A DNA stretch of 64,000 bases from an uncultured Draconibacterium sp. (GTDB lineage: Bacteria; Bacteroidota; Bacteroidia; Bacteroidales; Prolixibacteraceae), in assembly GCF_963676735.1 (NCBI RefSeq), contig NZ_OY781464.1, forward strand, positions 157,001-221,000. The letters run 5' to 3'. Position numbers and translations under genes: made by a program. Positions 18,210-27,506 of this stretch are shown here, piece by piece. Numbering within the stretch: the stretch's first letter is position 1; every line of letters starts with the position of its first letter. Below the pieces are notes generated by a model. The model had not been told where the DNA came from, did not search any database, and saw only the letters and a list, made by a program, of their open reading frames with translations.

Positions 18210-20798
18210 ATGAACTTTAATAATTTTACAATAAAATCGCAGGAAGCCATTCAACAGGCTTTTCAGATTGCACAGGGAAATAATCAACAGGCAATTGAAA
18301 CCGGCCATATTTTGCGAGGCGTACTTCACTCGGCCGAAAATGTAACCGAGTTTCTACTTAAAAAGCTGGATGTAAATCTCTCCATTTTTAAACAAGCTCT
18401 CGACCAGGTTATTCAGTCTTACCCCAAAGTGTCGGGAGGTGAACAATATCTTTCTTCAGGAGCCAACCAGGCTTTGCAAAAAGCACTTGGTTTAGCCCAG
18501 GAAATGGGTGACCAGTATGTTTCGGTTGAGCATATTTTAATGGCTTTGCTTGAAGTAAAAGACAATACCAGCCGTTTAATGAAAGATAACGGCATATCGA
18601 AAAAAGAACTTAAACTGGCTATTGACGAATTGCGAAAAGGCTCGAAAGTCGACAGCCAAACCGCAGAGGATAAATTTAACTCATTAAACCGTTTTGCAAT
18701 AAACCTGAATGAGCGTGCTAGGTCGGGAAAGCTTGATCCGGTAATTGGACGCGATGATGAGATTCGCAGAATTTTACAGATTCTTTCGCGCCGCACTAAA
18801 AATAACCCAATTTTGTTAGGGGAGCCGGGAACCGGAAAAACAGCAATTGCCGAGGGCTTGGCTCATCGTATTGTGAGAGGCGATGTGCCTGAGAATCTTA
18901 AGTCGAAACAAGTTTTTTCGCTTGATATGGGAGCTTTGGTTGCCGGGGCAAAATACAAGGGTGAGTTTGAGGAACGTTTAAAAGCCGTGGTAAACGAAGT
19001 GGTTCAGTCGAACGATGAAGTAATTCTCTTCATCGACGAGATACACACCCTGGTGGGGGCCGGTAAAGGCGAAGGAGCAATGGATGCGGCCAATATTTTA
19101 AAACCCGCGCTGGCCCGTGGCGAATTGCGCGCTGTTGGTGCAACAACACTGGCCGAATATCAAAAATATTTCGAGAAAGATAAAGCCCTGGAGCGCAGGT
19201 TTCAGATTGTGCATGTTGATGAGCCCGATACTTTAAGTGCCATTTCAATTTTACGTGGTATAAAAGAGAAATATGAAAACCACCACAAGGTGCAAATTAA
19301 AGACGATGCCATTATTGCGTCGGTTGAATTGTCGCAACGTTATATTTCTGACCGATTTTTACCCGACAAAGCAATTGACCTTATGGACGAAGCTGCTGCA
19401 AAACTGCGGTTGGAAATTGACTCGGTGCCCGAGGAACTGGATGAAATACAGCGCAGGGTAAAACAGCTGGAAATTGAACGCGAGGCAATAAAACGTGAAA
19501 ACGATACCCGAAAGCTGAATTCGCTGAACGAGGAAATTTCAAACCTAAAGGAAGAGCAATCGCTTTTGCGTGCCAAATGGCAATCGGAAAAATCGGTGAT
19601 TGAAGCTATTCAAAAAAAGAAAGAAGAAATTGAAACCTATAAGTTTGAAGCTGAACAAGCTGAGCGGCAGGGCGATTATGGGCGGGTTGCCGAATTACGC
19701 TACGGAAAAGTTAAAGAGGTGGAGGCTGAAATTGAAAAATTGCAGGCCGAACTGGAGGAAATGAAAAAAGGGGAAAACCTGATAAAAGAAGAGGTAGACA
19801 CCGAAGATATTGCTGAAGTTGTAATGCGTTGGACAGGTATTCCGGTGCAGAAAATGTTGCAGAGCGAACGCGAGAAACTGTTGTATATGGAAGACGAATT
19901 GCACAAGCGTGTAATTGGGCAGGATGAGGCTATTGTTGCCATCTCGGATGCCGTGCGCCGCAGCCGCGCCGGCTTGCAGGATGAAAAACGGCCTATTGGT
20001 TCTTTCATCTTTTTAGGAACTACGGGTGTGGGTAAAACCGAGCTGGCAAAAGCATTGGCCGAATACCTGTTTAACGATGAGAACATGATAACCCGAATTG
20101 ATATGTCGGAATACCAGGAGAAATTTTCGGTAACCCGACTAATTGGTTCGCCTCCGGGATATGTAGGCTACGACGAAGGTGGCCAGCTTACCGAAGCCGT
20201 TCGGCACAAACCTTATTCAGTGGTGTTATTCGATGAGATTGAAAAAGCACACCCCGATGTGTTTAACGTGTTGCTACAGGTATTGGACGATGGCCGTTTA
20301 ACCGATAACAAGGGCAGAACGGTAAATTTTAAAAATACAATTATTATTATGACCTCGAACCTGGGATCGCACATCATTCAGGAAAATTATGAAGCCATGA
20401 ATGAAAGCAATGAATTTGAGGTGTTGGAAAAAACACGGAATCAGTTGCTGGAGATGCTGCGAAAAACCATCCGCCCGGAGTTTCTGAACCGTATTGATGA
20501 AACGATTGTGTTTACGCCACTGTCGAAAGATGCCATTACTGAAATTGTACGCGTACAGTTTGAGCAAATTGTAAAACGCCTGGCTTCAAGCGATCTGAAA
20601 ATTGAATTGACAGAGAAGGCAAACGAATGGTTGTCGACTGTTGGATACGATCCTCATTTTGGTGCACGTCCGGTAAAACGTGTGCTTCAACGATATGTGC
20701 TGAATGAATTATCAAAGCGGATACTTTCAGGAAAAGTCGATAAAACAATACCTATTGTCATCGATTTCGAGGATAATTCGTTGGTATTCAGAAATTAG
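18210..20798 (+). CDS. clpB: ATP-dependent disaggregase chaperone ClpB
   Basis: Hsp104-type AAA+ ring that pulls apart protein aggregates together with DnaK. The 862-residue protein has an N-terminal Clp_N repeat region. The first AAA+ domain has Walker A GEPGTGKTAIAEGL (about residue 205) and FIDEIHTLVGAGKGEGAMDA. A charged coiled-coil middle domain spans about residues 400-530, and the second AAA+ domain has GTTGVGKTELAKAL (about 605) and FDEIEKAHPDVFN. The middle domain marks it as ClpB rather than ClpA or ClpC. It lies 141 bases after the second tandem repeat unit, and its terminator overlaps the end of the next, convergent gene. Confidence 0.97.
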   Translation: MNFNNFTIKSQEAIQQAFQIAQGNNQQAIETGHILRGVLHSAENVTEFLLKKLDVNLSIFKQALDQVIQSYPKVSGGEQYLSSGANQALQKALGLAQEMGDQYVSVEHILMALLEVKDNTSRLMKDNGISKKELKLAIDELRKGSKVDSQTAEDKFNSLNRFAINLNERARSGKLDPVIGRDDEIRRILQILSRRTKNNPILLGEPGTGKTAIAEGLAHRIVRGDVPENLKSKQVFSLDMGALVAGAKYKGEFEERLKAVVNEVVQSNDEVILFIDEIHTLVGAGKGEGAMDAANILKPALARGELRAVGATTLAEYQKYFEKDKALERRFQIVHVDEPDTLSAISILRGIKEKYENHHKVQIKDDAIIASVELSQRYISDRFLPDKAIDLMDEAAAKLRLEIDSVPEELDEIQRRVKQLEIEREAIKRENDTRKLNSLNEEISNLKEEQSLLRAKWQSEKSVIEAIQKKKEEIETYKFEAEQAERQGDYGRVAELRYGKVKEVEAEIEKLQAELEEMKKGENLIKEEVDTEDIAEVVMRWTGIPVQKMLQSEREKLLYMEDELHKRVIGQDEAIVAISDAVRRSRAGLQDEKRPIGSFIFLGTTGVGKTELAKALAEYLFNDENMITRIDMSEYQEKFSVTRLIGSPPGYVGYDEGGQLTEAVRHKPYSVVLFDEIEKAHPDVFNVLLQVLDDGRLTDNKGRTVNFKNTIIIMTSNLGSHIIQENYEAMNESNEFEVLEKTRNQLLEMLRKTIRPEFLNRIDETIVFTPLSKDAITEIVRVQFEQIVKRLASSDLKIELTEKANEWLSTVGYDPHFGARPVKRVLQRYVLNELSKRILSGKVDKTIPIVIDFEDNSLVFRN

Positions 20799-20808
20799 CC
20801 TGCTGCTA

Positions 20809-21438
20809 TTACACCTTCAGGACGGCTCTCACAGGGGAGCCGTCTGCTTTTTTATAGGGTAGCGGAAAACAGGAAAACTCTCCGCGTGTTGCTTCCAAAT
20901 CTTCAGGGAAAATGAGATTCTCAATAATAATCAGGCCTTTATTAAATATACCATAGTGGTTGCTGTACGTGGTGCTTTCAACCGGATCAGCCGAAATGGT
21001 ATCAAATCCAACTCCTCTTAAATCAAATTGCAATAAGAATTGCAAAGCTGCAGCAGAAAGTGTCGGGAATGTTTCGAAATATTTTTTATCGCCCCAAAAT
21101 TTGCTCCAGCCTGTTTTAAATAAAACAAAAGCTGAATTGACCAGGTCTTTTTCAAACGGTAAAAGTAAGTCTGGTTCAATAAATTGTTGGTTTGGGTCCA
21201 CTTTAATTATTAAGGCTTTTCCTTGAAAATAAGACACATGCAGGTCATCCAGCGCCTTTCCATTTTTAAGCATGTGCGCCGGTGCATCAATGTGTGTGCC
21301 CAAATGCGAATGAAAATTGAACCGCGTTTCGCGATAGCCGTTCTTTTCAACAGTTGCAATTTGCGTAAACTCAGGCTGCGCATCGCCCGGAAAAACCGGA
21401 GTCTCATTACTTAAAGCGTGCGACAAGTCGTAAATCAT
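20809..21438 (-). CDS. Cyclase-family metal hydrolase (kynurenine formamidase-like)
   Basis: Member of the family that includes arylformamidase; the substrate is not determined. The metal-binding motif HSHLGTHIDAPAH is at residues 43-55, with the early DLSHALSNETPVFPGD segment and a late ATRGEFSCFPLPYKKADGSP region. The 209-residue length is usual. It overlaps the start of the SemiSWEET-like gene by four bases (ATGA), so translation is coupled. No tryptophan-degradation genes are next to it, so the specific name is withheld. Confidence 0.85.
   Translation of the reverse strand: MIYDLSHALSNETPVFPGDAQPEFTQIATVEKNGYRETRFNFHSHLGTHIDAPAHMLKNGKALDDLHVSYFQGKALIIKVDPNQQFIEPDLLLPFEKDLVNSAFVLFKTGWSKFWGDKKYFETFPTLSAAALQFLLQFDLRGVGFDTISADPVESTTYSNHYGIFNKGLIIIENLIFPEDLEATRGEFSCFPLPYKKADGSPVRAVLKV
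20821..20850 (+). terminator. clpB terminator placed inside the 3' end of the convergent gene
   Basis: GACGGCTC and GAGCCGTC form an 8-bp stem with an 8-base loop, followed by TGCTTTTTT. It begins 22 bases after the clpB stop and lies within the last codons of the minus-strand cyclase gene. Confidence 0.85.
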
Positions 21439-21725
21439 CTTTCGTATTTTTTAGGATAAGTGTATTTGGCATAAATAAGGTAACACGCCATAAAAATATT
21501 TACGATGTAGTTAAAATACAGCGGGAAATGGGCGATTCCTGTTTCCCAATCGCCAATAATAATATATACGAAAGTTAGTAGTTCGCCCAGCAGCCACATC
21601 CATAAAAATAGAATACTTAGGTCGTTAGCACTTTTGCTGCGGTAGGTTTTAATTACTTGTGGTAAGCCGCAAATGGCAAATAAAATGTTGCCAACCCAGC
21701 CTATTGTTTCGTTTATCATGTTCAA
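21435..21725 (-). CDS. SemiSWEET/PQ-loop family small membrane protein
   Basis: A 96-residue protein with three hydrophobic segments, the size of a half-SWEET sugar transporter unit. The PQ-loop hallmark ICGLPQVIKTYRSKSANDLS is at about residues 18-37. SemiSWEETs dimerise to move small sugars, but other PQ-loop proteins exist, so the substrate is unknown. The first codon could be either of two nearby ATGs. It overlaps the cyclase gene by four bases and follows the Hpt gene by eight, so the three are likely one transcript. Confidence 0.8.
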   Translation of the reverse strand: MNMINETIGWVGNILFAICGLPQVIKTYRSKSANDLSILFLWMWLLGELLTFVYIIIGDWETGIAHFPLYFNYIVNIFMACYLIYAKYTYPKKYER

Positions 21726-21733
21726 CGCAAAGA

Positions 21734-22084
21734 TTAGCCATTCAGAATTTGGTTTAATTCGGGCACTGCCGCCTGAAGCTGATGGATTGCATCTTGTACC
21801 ATTTGAGGCACTTCATTCAGGTTGCCGGCTTCGCATTCCAATTGAATTTTTTTAAGCAAAGTGCCGGTCTTCTCCATACCAAAAGTCATTGCCGACGATT
21901 TGGCGGTATGGGCTTCGCGGGCCAGCTTGTCCCATTGCTCCGAAGCCAAAAATGAACCCATGTTTGTTGTAAATTCATCAATCTGTTCCAGAAATATTTG
22001 TGCCAGTTCCTTTTTAAAAACCATATCTCCGGCTGAAAGTGTGTCGATTTGTGCCGTATTAATGTGTTGAAATGTAGTACTCAT
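21734..22084 (-). CDS. Histidine-containing phosphotransfer (Hpt) domain protein
   Basis: Likely relays phosphoryl groups between hybrid kinases and response regulators. It is a single four-helix Hpt domain of about 116 residues. The phosphorylation motif is AREAHTAKSSAMTFG, where the His is the predicted site; the usual Lys and Gly of HxxKG are replaced by Lys and Ser. The ATG at 22084 (MSTTFQHINT) is preferred over one 30 bases further upstream. No partner kinase is next to it. Confidence 0.8.
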   Translation of the reverse strand: MSTTFQHINTAQIDTLSAGDMVFKKELAQIFLEQIDEFTTNMGSFLASEQWDKLAREAHTAKSSAMTFGMEKTGTLLKKIQLECEAGNLNEVPQMVQDAIHQLQAAVPELNQILNG

Positions 22085-22261
22085 AGTTAAATATATGAGC
22101 AAGCAATTTAGCAAAATAATTGCGAAAGCTTTTTGTGCAATGGCTGATAAAATTCATATTTGTGAAGATTTTGAATACATAGTTTTGCGTTAACTATTTC
22201 TTATTTGAAGGTGGAGCCGGGCTCGGTTTACACAAGTGCCATTTACAATGAAATTAAAATT

Positions 22262-23347
22262 ATGAAGACAACAGCATTTAATTCGATACACAAAGAGCTA
22301 AACGGTAAAATGGTTGAATTTGCCGGATATGAAATGCCAATAGAGTACTCAGGGATTAAGGATGAGCACATGACCGTACGCGAAGGTGTTGGGGTTTTTG
22401 ATGTGTCGCATATGGGAGAGTTTTGGGTAAAAGGCCCAAAGGCACTGAGTCTGGTTGCAAAAATTACGTCAAACGACCCACGAATTTTAACACCAGGGCA
22501 GGCACAATACAGCTGTTTCCCGAACGGAAAAGGCGGTATTGTTGACGATTTGCTGGTGTATTGCTACGAACCCGAAAAATACATGTTGGTTGTTAATGCA
22601 GCCAATATTGAAAAAGACTGGAATTGGGTAGTACTTCAAAACGAAGGTATCGGTGCCGAAATAGAAAACGCATCGGATGCCATAAGTCAGTTGGCTATTC
22701 AAGGGCCAAAGGCAACCGAAGTATTGCAAAAACTTACCGATGTTGATCTTTCAGCCATTAAGTTTTACACTTTTGTTACCGATAAATTTGCCGGTGTTGA
22801 TGAGGTAATTATTTCGGCGACCGGTTACACCGGGGCAGGTGGTTTCGAACTTTACTTCAGAAACGATGTGGCCGGAAAAATATGGAACGCCATTTTTGAA
22901 GCCGGCAAAGAGCAGGGTATAAAACCAATTGGATTGGCAGCCCGCGATACGCTGCGTTTAGAAATGGGCTACTGTTTGTACGGAAACGATATTGACGATA
23001 CCACCTCGCCAATTGAAGCCGGTCTGGGCTGGATTACCAAGTTCAACAATGGCCGTGTTTTTATCGATCGCGAATTCTTAACCATGCAAAAAAACGAAGG
23101 CGTTACCCGAAGACTACGTGGTTTTGTATTAAATGGAAGGGGTATTCCTAGAAAAGGATACGAACTGGTAAACTCCGACGGTGAAAAAATTGGTGCCGTA
23201 ACGTCCGGAACTATGTCGCCAGTATTAAACAAAGGAATTGGAATGGGCTATGTTGCCAAAGAATATTCGGCATTTGGAACCGAAGTGTTTGTGAAAATCA
23301 GAAATAAAATTATTCCGGCCGAAATTGTTAAGTTACCATTTATCTAA
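22262..23347 (+). CDS. gcvT: Glycine cleavage system T protein (aminomethyltransferase)
   Basis: Transfers the methylene group from the aminomethyl-lipoyl H protein to tetrahydrofolate, releasing ammonia. Family segments are FAGYEMPIEYSGIKDEH, VFDVSHMGEF, GYTGAGGFELYF and LRLEMGYCLYGND. The ATG at 22262 gives 361 residues, the usual length. An in-frame ATG at 22205 adds residues with no counterpart in the family. It is a single gene with its own terminator; the H and P proteins are not in this window. Confidence 0.96.
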   Translation: MKTTAFNSIHKELNGKMVEFAGYEMPIEYSGIKDEHMTVREGVGVFDVSHMGEFWVKGPKALSLVAKITSNDPRILTPGQAQYSCFPNGKGGIVDDLLVYCYEPEKYMLVVNAANIEKDWNWVVLQNEGIGAEIENASDAISQLAIQGPKATEVLQKLTDVDLSAIKFYTFVTDKFAGVDEVIISATGYTGAGGFELYFRNDVAGKIWNAIFEAGKEQGIKPIGLAARDTLRLEMGYCLYGNDIDDTTSPIEAGLGWITKFNNGRVFIDREFLTMQKNEGVTRRLRGFVLNGRGIPRKGYELVNSDGEKIGAVTSGTMSPVLNKGIGMGYVAKEYSAFGTEVFVKIRNKIIPAEIVKLPFI

Positions 23348-23374
23348 CCAATAAAGCAAATTAAACTAAATGCG

Positions 23375-23402
23375 ACCGCCTGTGTGTACAGGCGGTTTTT
23401 TT
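23375..23402 (+). terminator. Rho-independent terminator of gcvT
   Basis: ACCGCCTGT and ACAGGCGGT form a 9-bp stem with a 4-base loop (23375-23396), followed by a T run, 28 bases after the gcvT stop. Confidence 0.95.
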
Positions 23403-23403
23403 G

Positions 23404-23817
23404 TTTTCGTACCCTTGTAAACTTATGCTTAGAAAAAATGAATAAGAAGGGCACCGTGAGAATCCAATAAAATTACTGTAGATTTTTACTCCAAACTATT
23501 GGCAGAATTCGGTTCTATTTAAATTCTTTTTAAATATTACACCGAAAAAATCATTTATTGATTAAAATAGGGTATTGTTGATTGGAATAAGATATTTTTG
23601 TATGAAATAACAGATTGATACCGACAGCGTTAACAGAAGTAAGACAGTTAGAATGATATTCGTCAGCTGTTTTAATGTTGTTAATCAGTGTTTTAAAACT
23701 CATAAAAATAAATATAAACTTGATTTTTCTCATCGGCTAAACAATCACTATTGCTCTACTTTATAGTGGTGTTTAAAAGGTAAAAAATTTTAATTACTCA
23801 CCTTAATTGTTGTATAT
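23404..23817. other. Non-coding gap between gcvT and serC
   Basis: About 410 A+T-rich bases with no convincing gene. A 60-codon minus-strand frame at 23551-23733 lacks any family resemblance and is not called. CACTAT (23746-23751) and ATAGTG (23763-23768) form a small dyad about 50 bases before serC and could be a regulatory site for the serine genes. Confidence 0.4.
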
Positions 23818-24885
23818 ATGAAAAAGCACAATTTTTACGCAGGACCTTCAATTCTGCCCGAATTTACAAAGGAAAAAACTGCTGAGGCTGCCATGAACTT
23901 TGCAGGTACCGGACTTTCAGTAATGGAAGTTTCGCACCGTAGTAAAGAGTTTGTTGCCGTTATGGACGAAGCAGTTGCTCTAGTAAAAGAACTGCTTAAA
24001 GTACCTGAAGGGTATTCTGTTCTTTTCTTACAAGGTGGTGCCAGTACACAATTTTTAATGGCTCCATACAATTTAATGGACAAAAAAGCAGCATATTTAA
24101 ATACAGGTGCCTGGTCGAAAAAAGCCATAAAAGAAGCCCATTTCTTTGGCGAAGTTGTTGAAGTAGCTTCATCGGCTGACACTATTTATAATTATATTCC
24201 AAAAGGTTACGAGGTACCATCAGATGTAAGTTATTTCCATTATACATCAAACAACACCATTTACGGAACACAAATTCCAACACCTGATGTTGACGTGCCT
24301 TTGGTAGCGGATATGTCGTCTGATATTTTTAGCCGCCCGATTGATGTTTCGAAATACGATTTGATTTATGCCGGAGCTCAAAAAAATCTGGGGCCATCAG
24401 GTGCAACCCTGGTAATTGTAAAAGACGCAGCTCTTGGTAAAGTTGAGCGTCCAATTCCTACCATGTTGGATTATACCACGCACATCAAAGCTGAATCAAT
24501 GTTTAATACCCCATCAACACTTCCGGTTTTTGCCTGCCTGCAAACCTTAATATGGTTAAAAGAAAACGGTGGAGTTGAAGCCATGGAGCAAAAAAACATT
24601 GAGAAAGCAAAAGTGCTTTACGATGAAATCGACCGGAATAAATTGTTCCAGTGCACGGTAACAGCTAAAGAAGATCGTTCGTTAATGAATGTAACTTTTA
24701 TAATGACACCCGAGTATGCTGAATTGGAGAAGGAGTTTCTGGAGTTTGCCACAGCCAAAGGCATGTTGGGAATAAAAGGACACCGTTCGGTTGGAGGTTT
24801 CAGAGCCTCAATTTACAATGCAATGCCTGTAGAAAGTATACAGGCACTGGTTGATGCCATGCAGGAGTTTGAAAAAATGAAATAA
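23818..24885 (+). CDS. serC: Phosphoserine aminotransferase
   Basis: Converts 3-phosphohydroxypyruvate to phosphoserine with glutamate, in serine synthesis. It begins with NFYAGPSILPE and carries the PLP-site region AGAQKNLGPSG, with the Schiff-base lysine. The C-terminal KGHRSVGGFRASIYNAM binds the phosphate of the substrate. The 355-residue length is normal. It precedes serA by 95 bases with a terminator-like hairpin between, and DUF1015 follows; this trio order is familiar in Bacteroidota. Confidence 0.97.
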   Translation: MKKHNFYAGPSILPEFTKEKTAEAAMNFAGTGLSVMEVSHRSKEFVAVMDEAVALVKELLKVPEGYSVLFLQGGASTQFLMAPYNLMDKKAAYLNTGAWSKKAIKEAHFFGEVVEVASSADTIYNYIPKGYEVPSDVSYFHYTSNNTIYGTQIPTPDVDVPLVADMSSDIFSRPIDVSKYDLIYAGAQKNLGPSGATLVIVKDAALGKVERPIPTMLDYTTHIKAESMFNTPSTLPVFACLQTLIWLKENGGVEAMEQKNIEKAKVLYDEIDRNKLFQCTVTAKEDRSLMNVTFIMTPEYAELEKEFLEFATAKGMLGIKGHRSVGGFRASIYNAMPVESIQALVDAMQEFEKMK

Positions 24886-24900
24886 TCAAACAATAATCAA

Positions 24901-24933
24901 AAAAAATGCAGGGCAAATGTCCTGCATTTTTTT
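24901..24933 (+). terminator. Terminator hairpin between serC and serA
   Basis: ATGCAGG (24906-24912) pairs with CCTGCAT (24921-24927) around an 8-base loop, followed by seven T. It may attenuate rather than fully stop transcription into serA. Confidence 0.85.
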
Positions 24934-24980
24934 CACCCGGTTTTTCAAGTTGGCCTGGGTGAAACTAAATTTTATGAGTC

Positions 24981-25901
24981 ATGAGGAAAATCTTAATTGC
25001 TACAGAAAAACCCTTTGCCCCGGTTGCTGTAAAAAAAATCAGTAAAATTTTTGATAAAGCAGGTTATCAACTTCAGTTGCTTGAAAAGTATACCGAAAAG
25101 CAAGACCTGTTGCAGGCCATTGCCAATGCTGAAGCAGCCATTATCCGCAGCGATAAATTTGACAAAGAGGTATTATCAGCGGCTAAAAACCTGAAAATTG
25201 TTGTGCGTGCAGGTGCCGGTTACGATAATGTTGATCTTGATGCAGCAACGGCGAACAACATTGTGGTAATGAACACTCCCGGGCAAAATGCCAATGCAGT
25301 GGCAGAACTTGCCATCGGTTTAGCCATAATGGGATTGCGCGAAATGTTCTCGGGAAAACCAGGAGGCGAAATGCGCGACCGAACCCTTGGTTTGCATGGC
25401 TTTGGTTACGTTGCCCGAAACGTATTTCGTATAGCACGTGCCATGGGAATGAAAGTAATTGTTTATACCCGTTACAGCAAAGGCGCGGCTGCAGCAATTG
25501 GACTAAAAGTTACCAAATCGCTGGAAGAACTTTACGAAAAAAGTGATATCGTTTCTATTCATGTTCCGGCACGTGGCGAACATTTAAAATCGGTTAGTGC
25601 CGAGGTGCTTTCGCATTTAAAAGATGGTAGCATTTTGGTAAATACCGCCCGAAAAGAAGTTATTAATGAACCGGATCTGGTAGCCTGCATGCAAGAAAAA
25701 CCGGGAGTGAAATACATGTCGGACCTAACGCCCGATTGTGAAGCTGAATTTGAGGAGAAATTCCCCGGAAGATTCTTTTTTACACCCAAAAAAGCAGGTG
25801 CACAAACGGCCGAGGCCAACCTTAATGCCGGTCTGGCGGCGGCCCGGCAAATTGTTGATTTTTTTGAAAACGGCGACACGACGCACCAGGTGAATAAATG
25901 A
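24981..25901 (+). CDS. serA: D-3-phosphoglycerate dehydrogenase
   Basis: First step of serine synthesis, oxidising 3-phosphoglycerate with NAD. The 306-residue short form lacks ACT domains. NAD-binding GLHGFGYVARNVFRIARAMG is near residue 137. The D-2-hydroxyacid dehydrogenase substrate loop is VVRAGAGYDNVDLDAA, and the late catalytic segment is FFTPKKAGAQTAEAN. Pairing with serC supports this function over other 2-hydroxyacid dehydrogenases. Confidence 0.93.
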   Translation: MRKILIATEKPFAPVAVKKISKIFDKAGYQLQLLEKYTEKQDLLQAIANAEAAIIRSDKFDKEVLSAAKNLKIVVRAGAGYDNVDLDAATANNIVVMNTPGQNANAVAELAIGLAIMGLREMFSGKPGGEMRDRTLGLHGFGYVARNVFRIARAMGMKVIVYTRYSKGAAAAIGLKVTKSLEELYEKSDIVSIHVPARGEHLKSVSAEVLSHLKDGSILVNTARKEVINEPDLVACMQEKPGVKYMSDLTPDCEAEFEEKFPGRFFFTPKKAGAQTAEANLNAGLAAARQIVDFFENGDTTHQVNK

Positions 25902-26094
25902 CTTGTTTTGTGGCACTTCGTGAATCCTAGTGCTTTCATTATACAACTTTGTGGTTAAATTATAGGAACAGGATGATACGTTAACTCAAAGTTGCACAAT
26001 GAATTATTTCTTAAAATAAATGTTACAAATAGGAACCGGATTTATATTTTTGGCAATCTAAAAATCTGGTTGTCTAAAATTTAAAATCAAAATA

Positions 26095-27345
26095 ATGGCG
26101 ATAATAAAACCATTTAAAGGACTTCGTCCACAAAAAGAAATTGTTGAAGAGCTGGCATGCCTTCCGTACGATGTGATGAATTCGGAAGAAGCAGCTGTAA
26201 TGGCAAAAGGTAAAGAAAAATCTTTGTTGCGCATAACCAAAGCCGAAATTGAATGCCCTGAAGTTGACGACATTCATTCGGAAACTGTGTACAACAAAGC
26301 CGTTGAAAACTTTAAGGCCTTTCAGGAAAAAGGCTGGCTACAGGAAGATGCCGAGGCGAAGTATTACATTTATGCACAAACCATGAATGGAATAACGCAA
26401 TACGGAATTGTTGGTGCTGCTGCCTGTGCCGATTACGACAATGGCATAATTAAAAAACACGAACTTACCCGCCCTGAAAAGGAGGAAGACCGTATGGTGT
26501 TAACGCGTTATTTAAATGCCAACATCGAGCCGGTATTTTTTGCGTACAAAGCCGTGGCTGAAATTGATGCCATTGTGGAGAACATTGTAAAAAGCAAAGC
26601 TGCCGATTACGATTTTACCGCCGAAGATGGATTTGGCCATCATTTCTGGACCGTCGACGATGCCGAAACAAATGACAAACTAGAGCAGCTTTTTGAAGAA
26701 AAAGTACCGTTTACCTACGTAGCCGATGGTCATCACCGAACTGCTGCTGCTGCACGTATTGGCGCCGAAAAAACCGGGCAAAATCCAAATCATGCTGGCA
26801 ACGAAGCCTATAATTATTTTATGGCCGTGCATTTTCCTGATAACCAATTGCAAATTATCGACTACAATCGCGTAGTTACCGATTTAAACGGCTTGTCGGA
26901 AATCGATTTTCTTGCAGAACTGTCGAAAGGTTTTGATGTGGAGAACATGGGAACTGAAATTTTTAAACCATCGGCATTGCACGAATTCAGTTTGTACCTG
27001 GCCGGTAGCTGGTATAAATTAACGGCTAAAGAAGGAACTTACGACGATTCAGACCCGATTGGAATTCTGGACGTTACCATTCTTTCTAACCAGGTGCTGG
27101 AGCCTATTCTGGATATTAAAGATTTGCGTACCTCGAAACGTATTGATTTTGTTGGTGGAATTCGAGGTTTGGCAGAATTGAAGCGTAGGGTTGATTCGGG
27201 CGAAATGAAAGCTGCTTTTGCGCTTTACCCGGTATCAATGCAACAACTGATAAACATTGCCGACAGCGGAAATATTATGCCGCCAAAAACCACCTGGTTC
27301 GAACCTAAATTGCGTTCGGGTTTGGTTATTCATAAACTGGATTAA
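26095..27345 (+). CDS. DUF1015 family protein
   Basis: Biochemical role uncertain. The 416-residue protein starts with the family's IKPFKGLRPQKEIVEELACLP. It shows YVADGHHRTAAAARIG near residue 220, a ParB/Srx-like His-rich motif, and FVGGIRGLAEL near the C-terminus. It follows serA on the same strand, an arrangement I recall from other Bacteroidota, so a link to serine metabolism is plausible; phosphorylation of serine has been reported for some relatives. A terminator closes it. Confidence 0.85.
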   Translation: MAIIKPFKGLRPQKEIVEELACLPYDVMNSEEAAVMAKGKEKSLLRITKAEIECPEVDDIHSETVYNKAVENFKAFQEKGWLQEDAEAKYYIYAQTMNGITQYGIVGAAACADYDNGIIKKHELTRPEKEEDRMVLTRYLNANIEPVFFAYKAVAEIDAIVENIVKSKAADYDFTAEDGFGHHFWTVDDAETNDKLEQLFEEKVPFTYVADGHHRTAAAARIGAEKTGQNPNHAGNEAYNYFMAVHFPDNQLQIIDYNRVVTDLNGLSEIDFLAELSKGFDVENMGTEIFKPSALHEFSLYLAGSWYKLTAKEGTYDDSDPIGILDVTILSNQVLEPILDIKDLRTSKRIDFVGGIRGLAELKRRVDSGEMKAAFALYPVSMQQLINIADSGNIMPPKTTWFEPKLRSGLVIHKLD

Positions 27346-27411
27346 ACGCTAAAGGTCATCTGCTCACAACGAGTTCTTGCAAACTGTGAGCTGATGACTC
27401 AACAATATAAT

Positions 27412-27446
27412 ATCCCGGTCCGTTACTCAACAGATCGGGATTTTTT
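27412..27446 (+). terminator. Rho-independent terminator of the DUF1015 gene
   Basis: ATCCCGGTC and GATCGGGAT form a 9-bp stem with one G-T pair around a 12-base loop (27412-27441), followed by TTTTTT. Confidence 0.85.
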
Positions 27447-27506
27447 ATGCCTGTCATTCTTCAAACACCAAAAAATCCCTAACTTCAAAAGCTAAATAAA
27501 ACAATA

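Noticed and set aside
23551..23733. 60-codon minus-strand frame upstream of serC
   Set aside because: A+T-rich, no family resemblance, no start signal; treated as non-coding.
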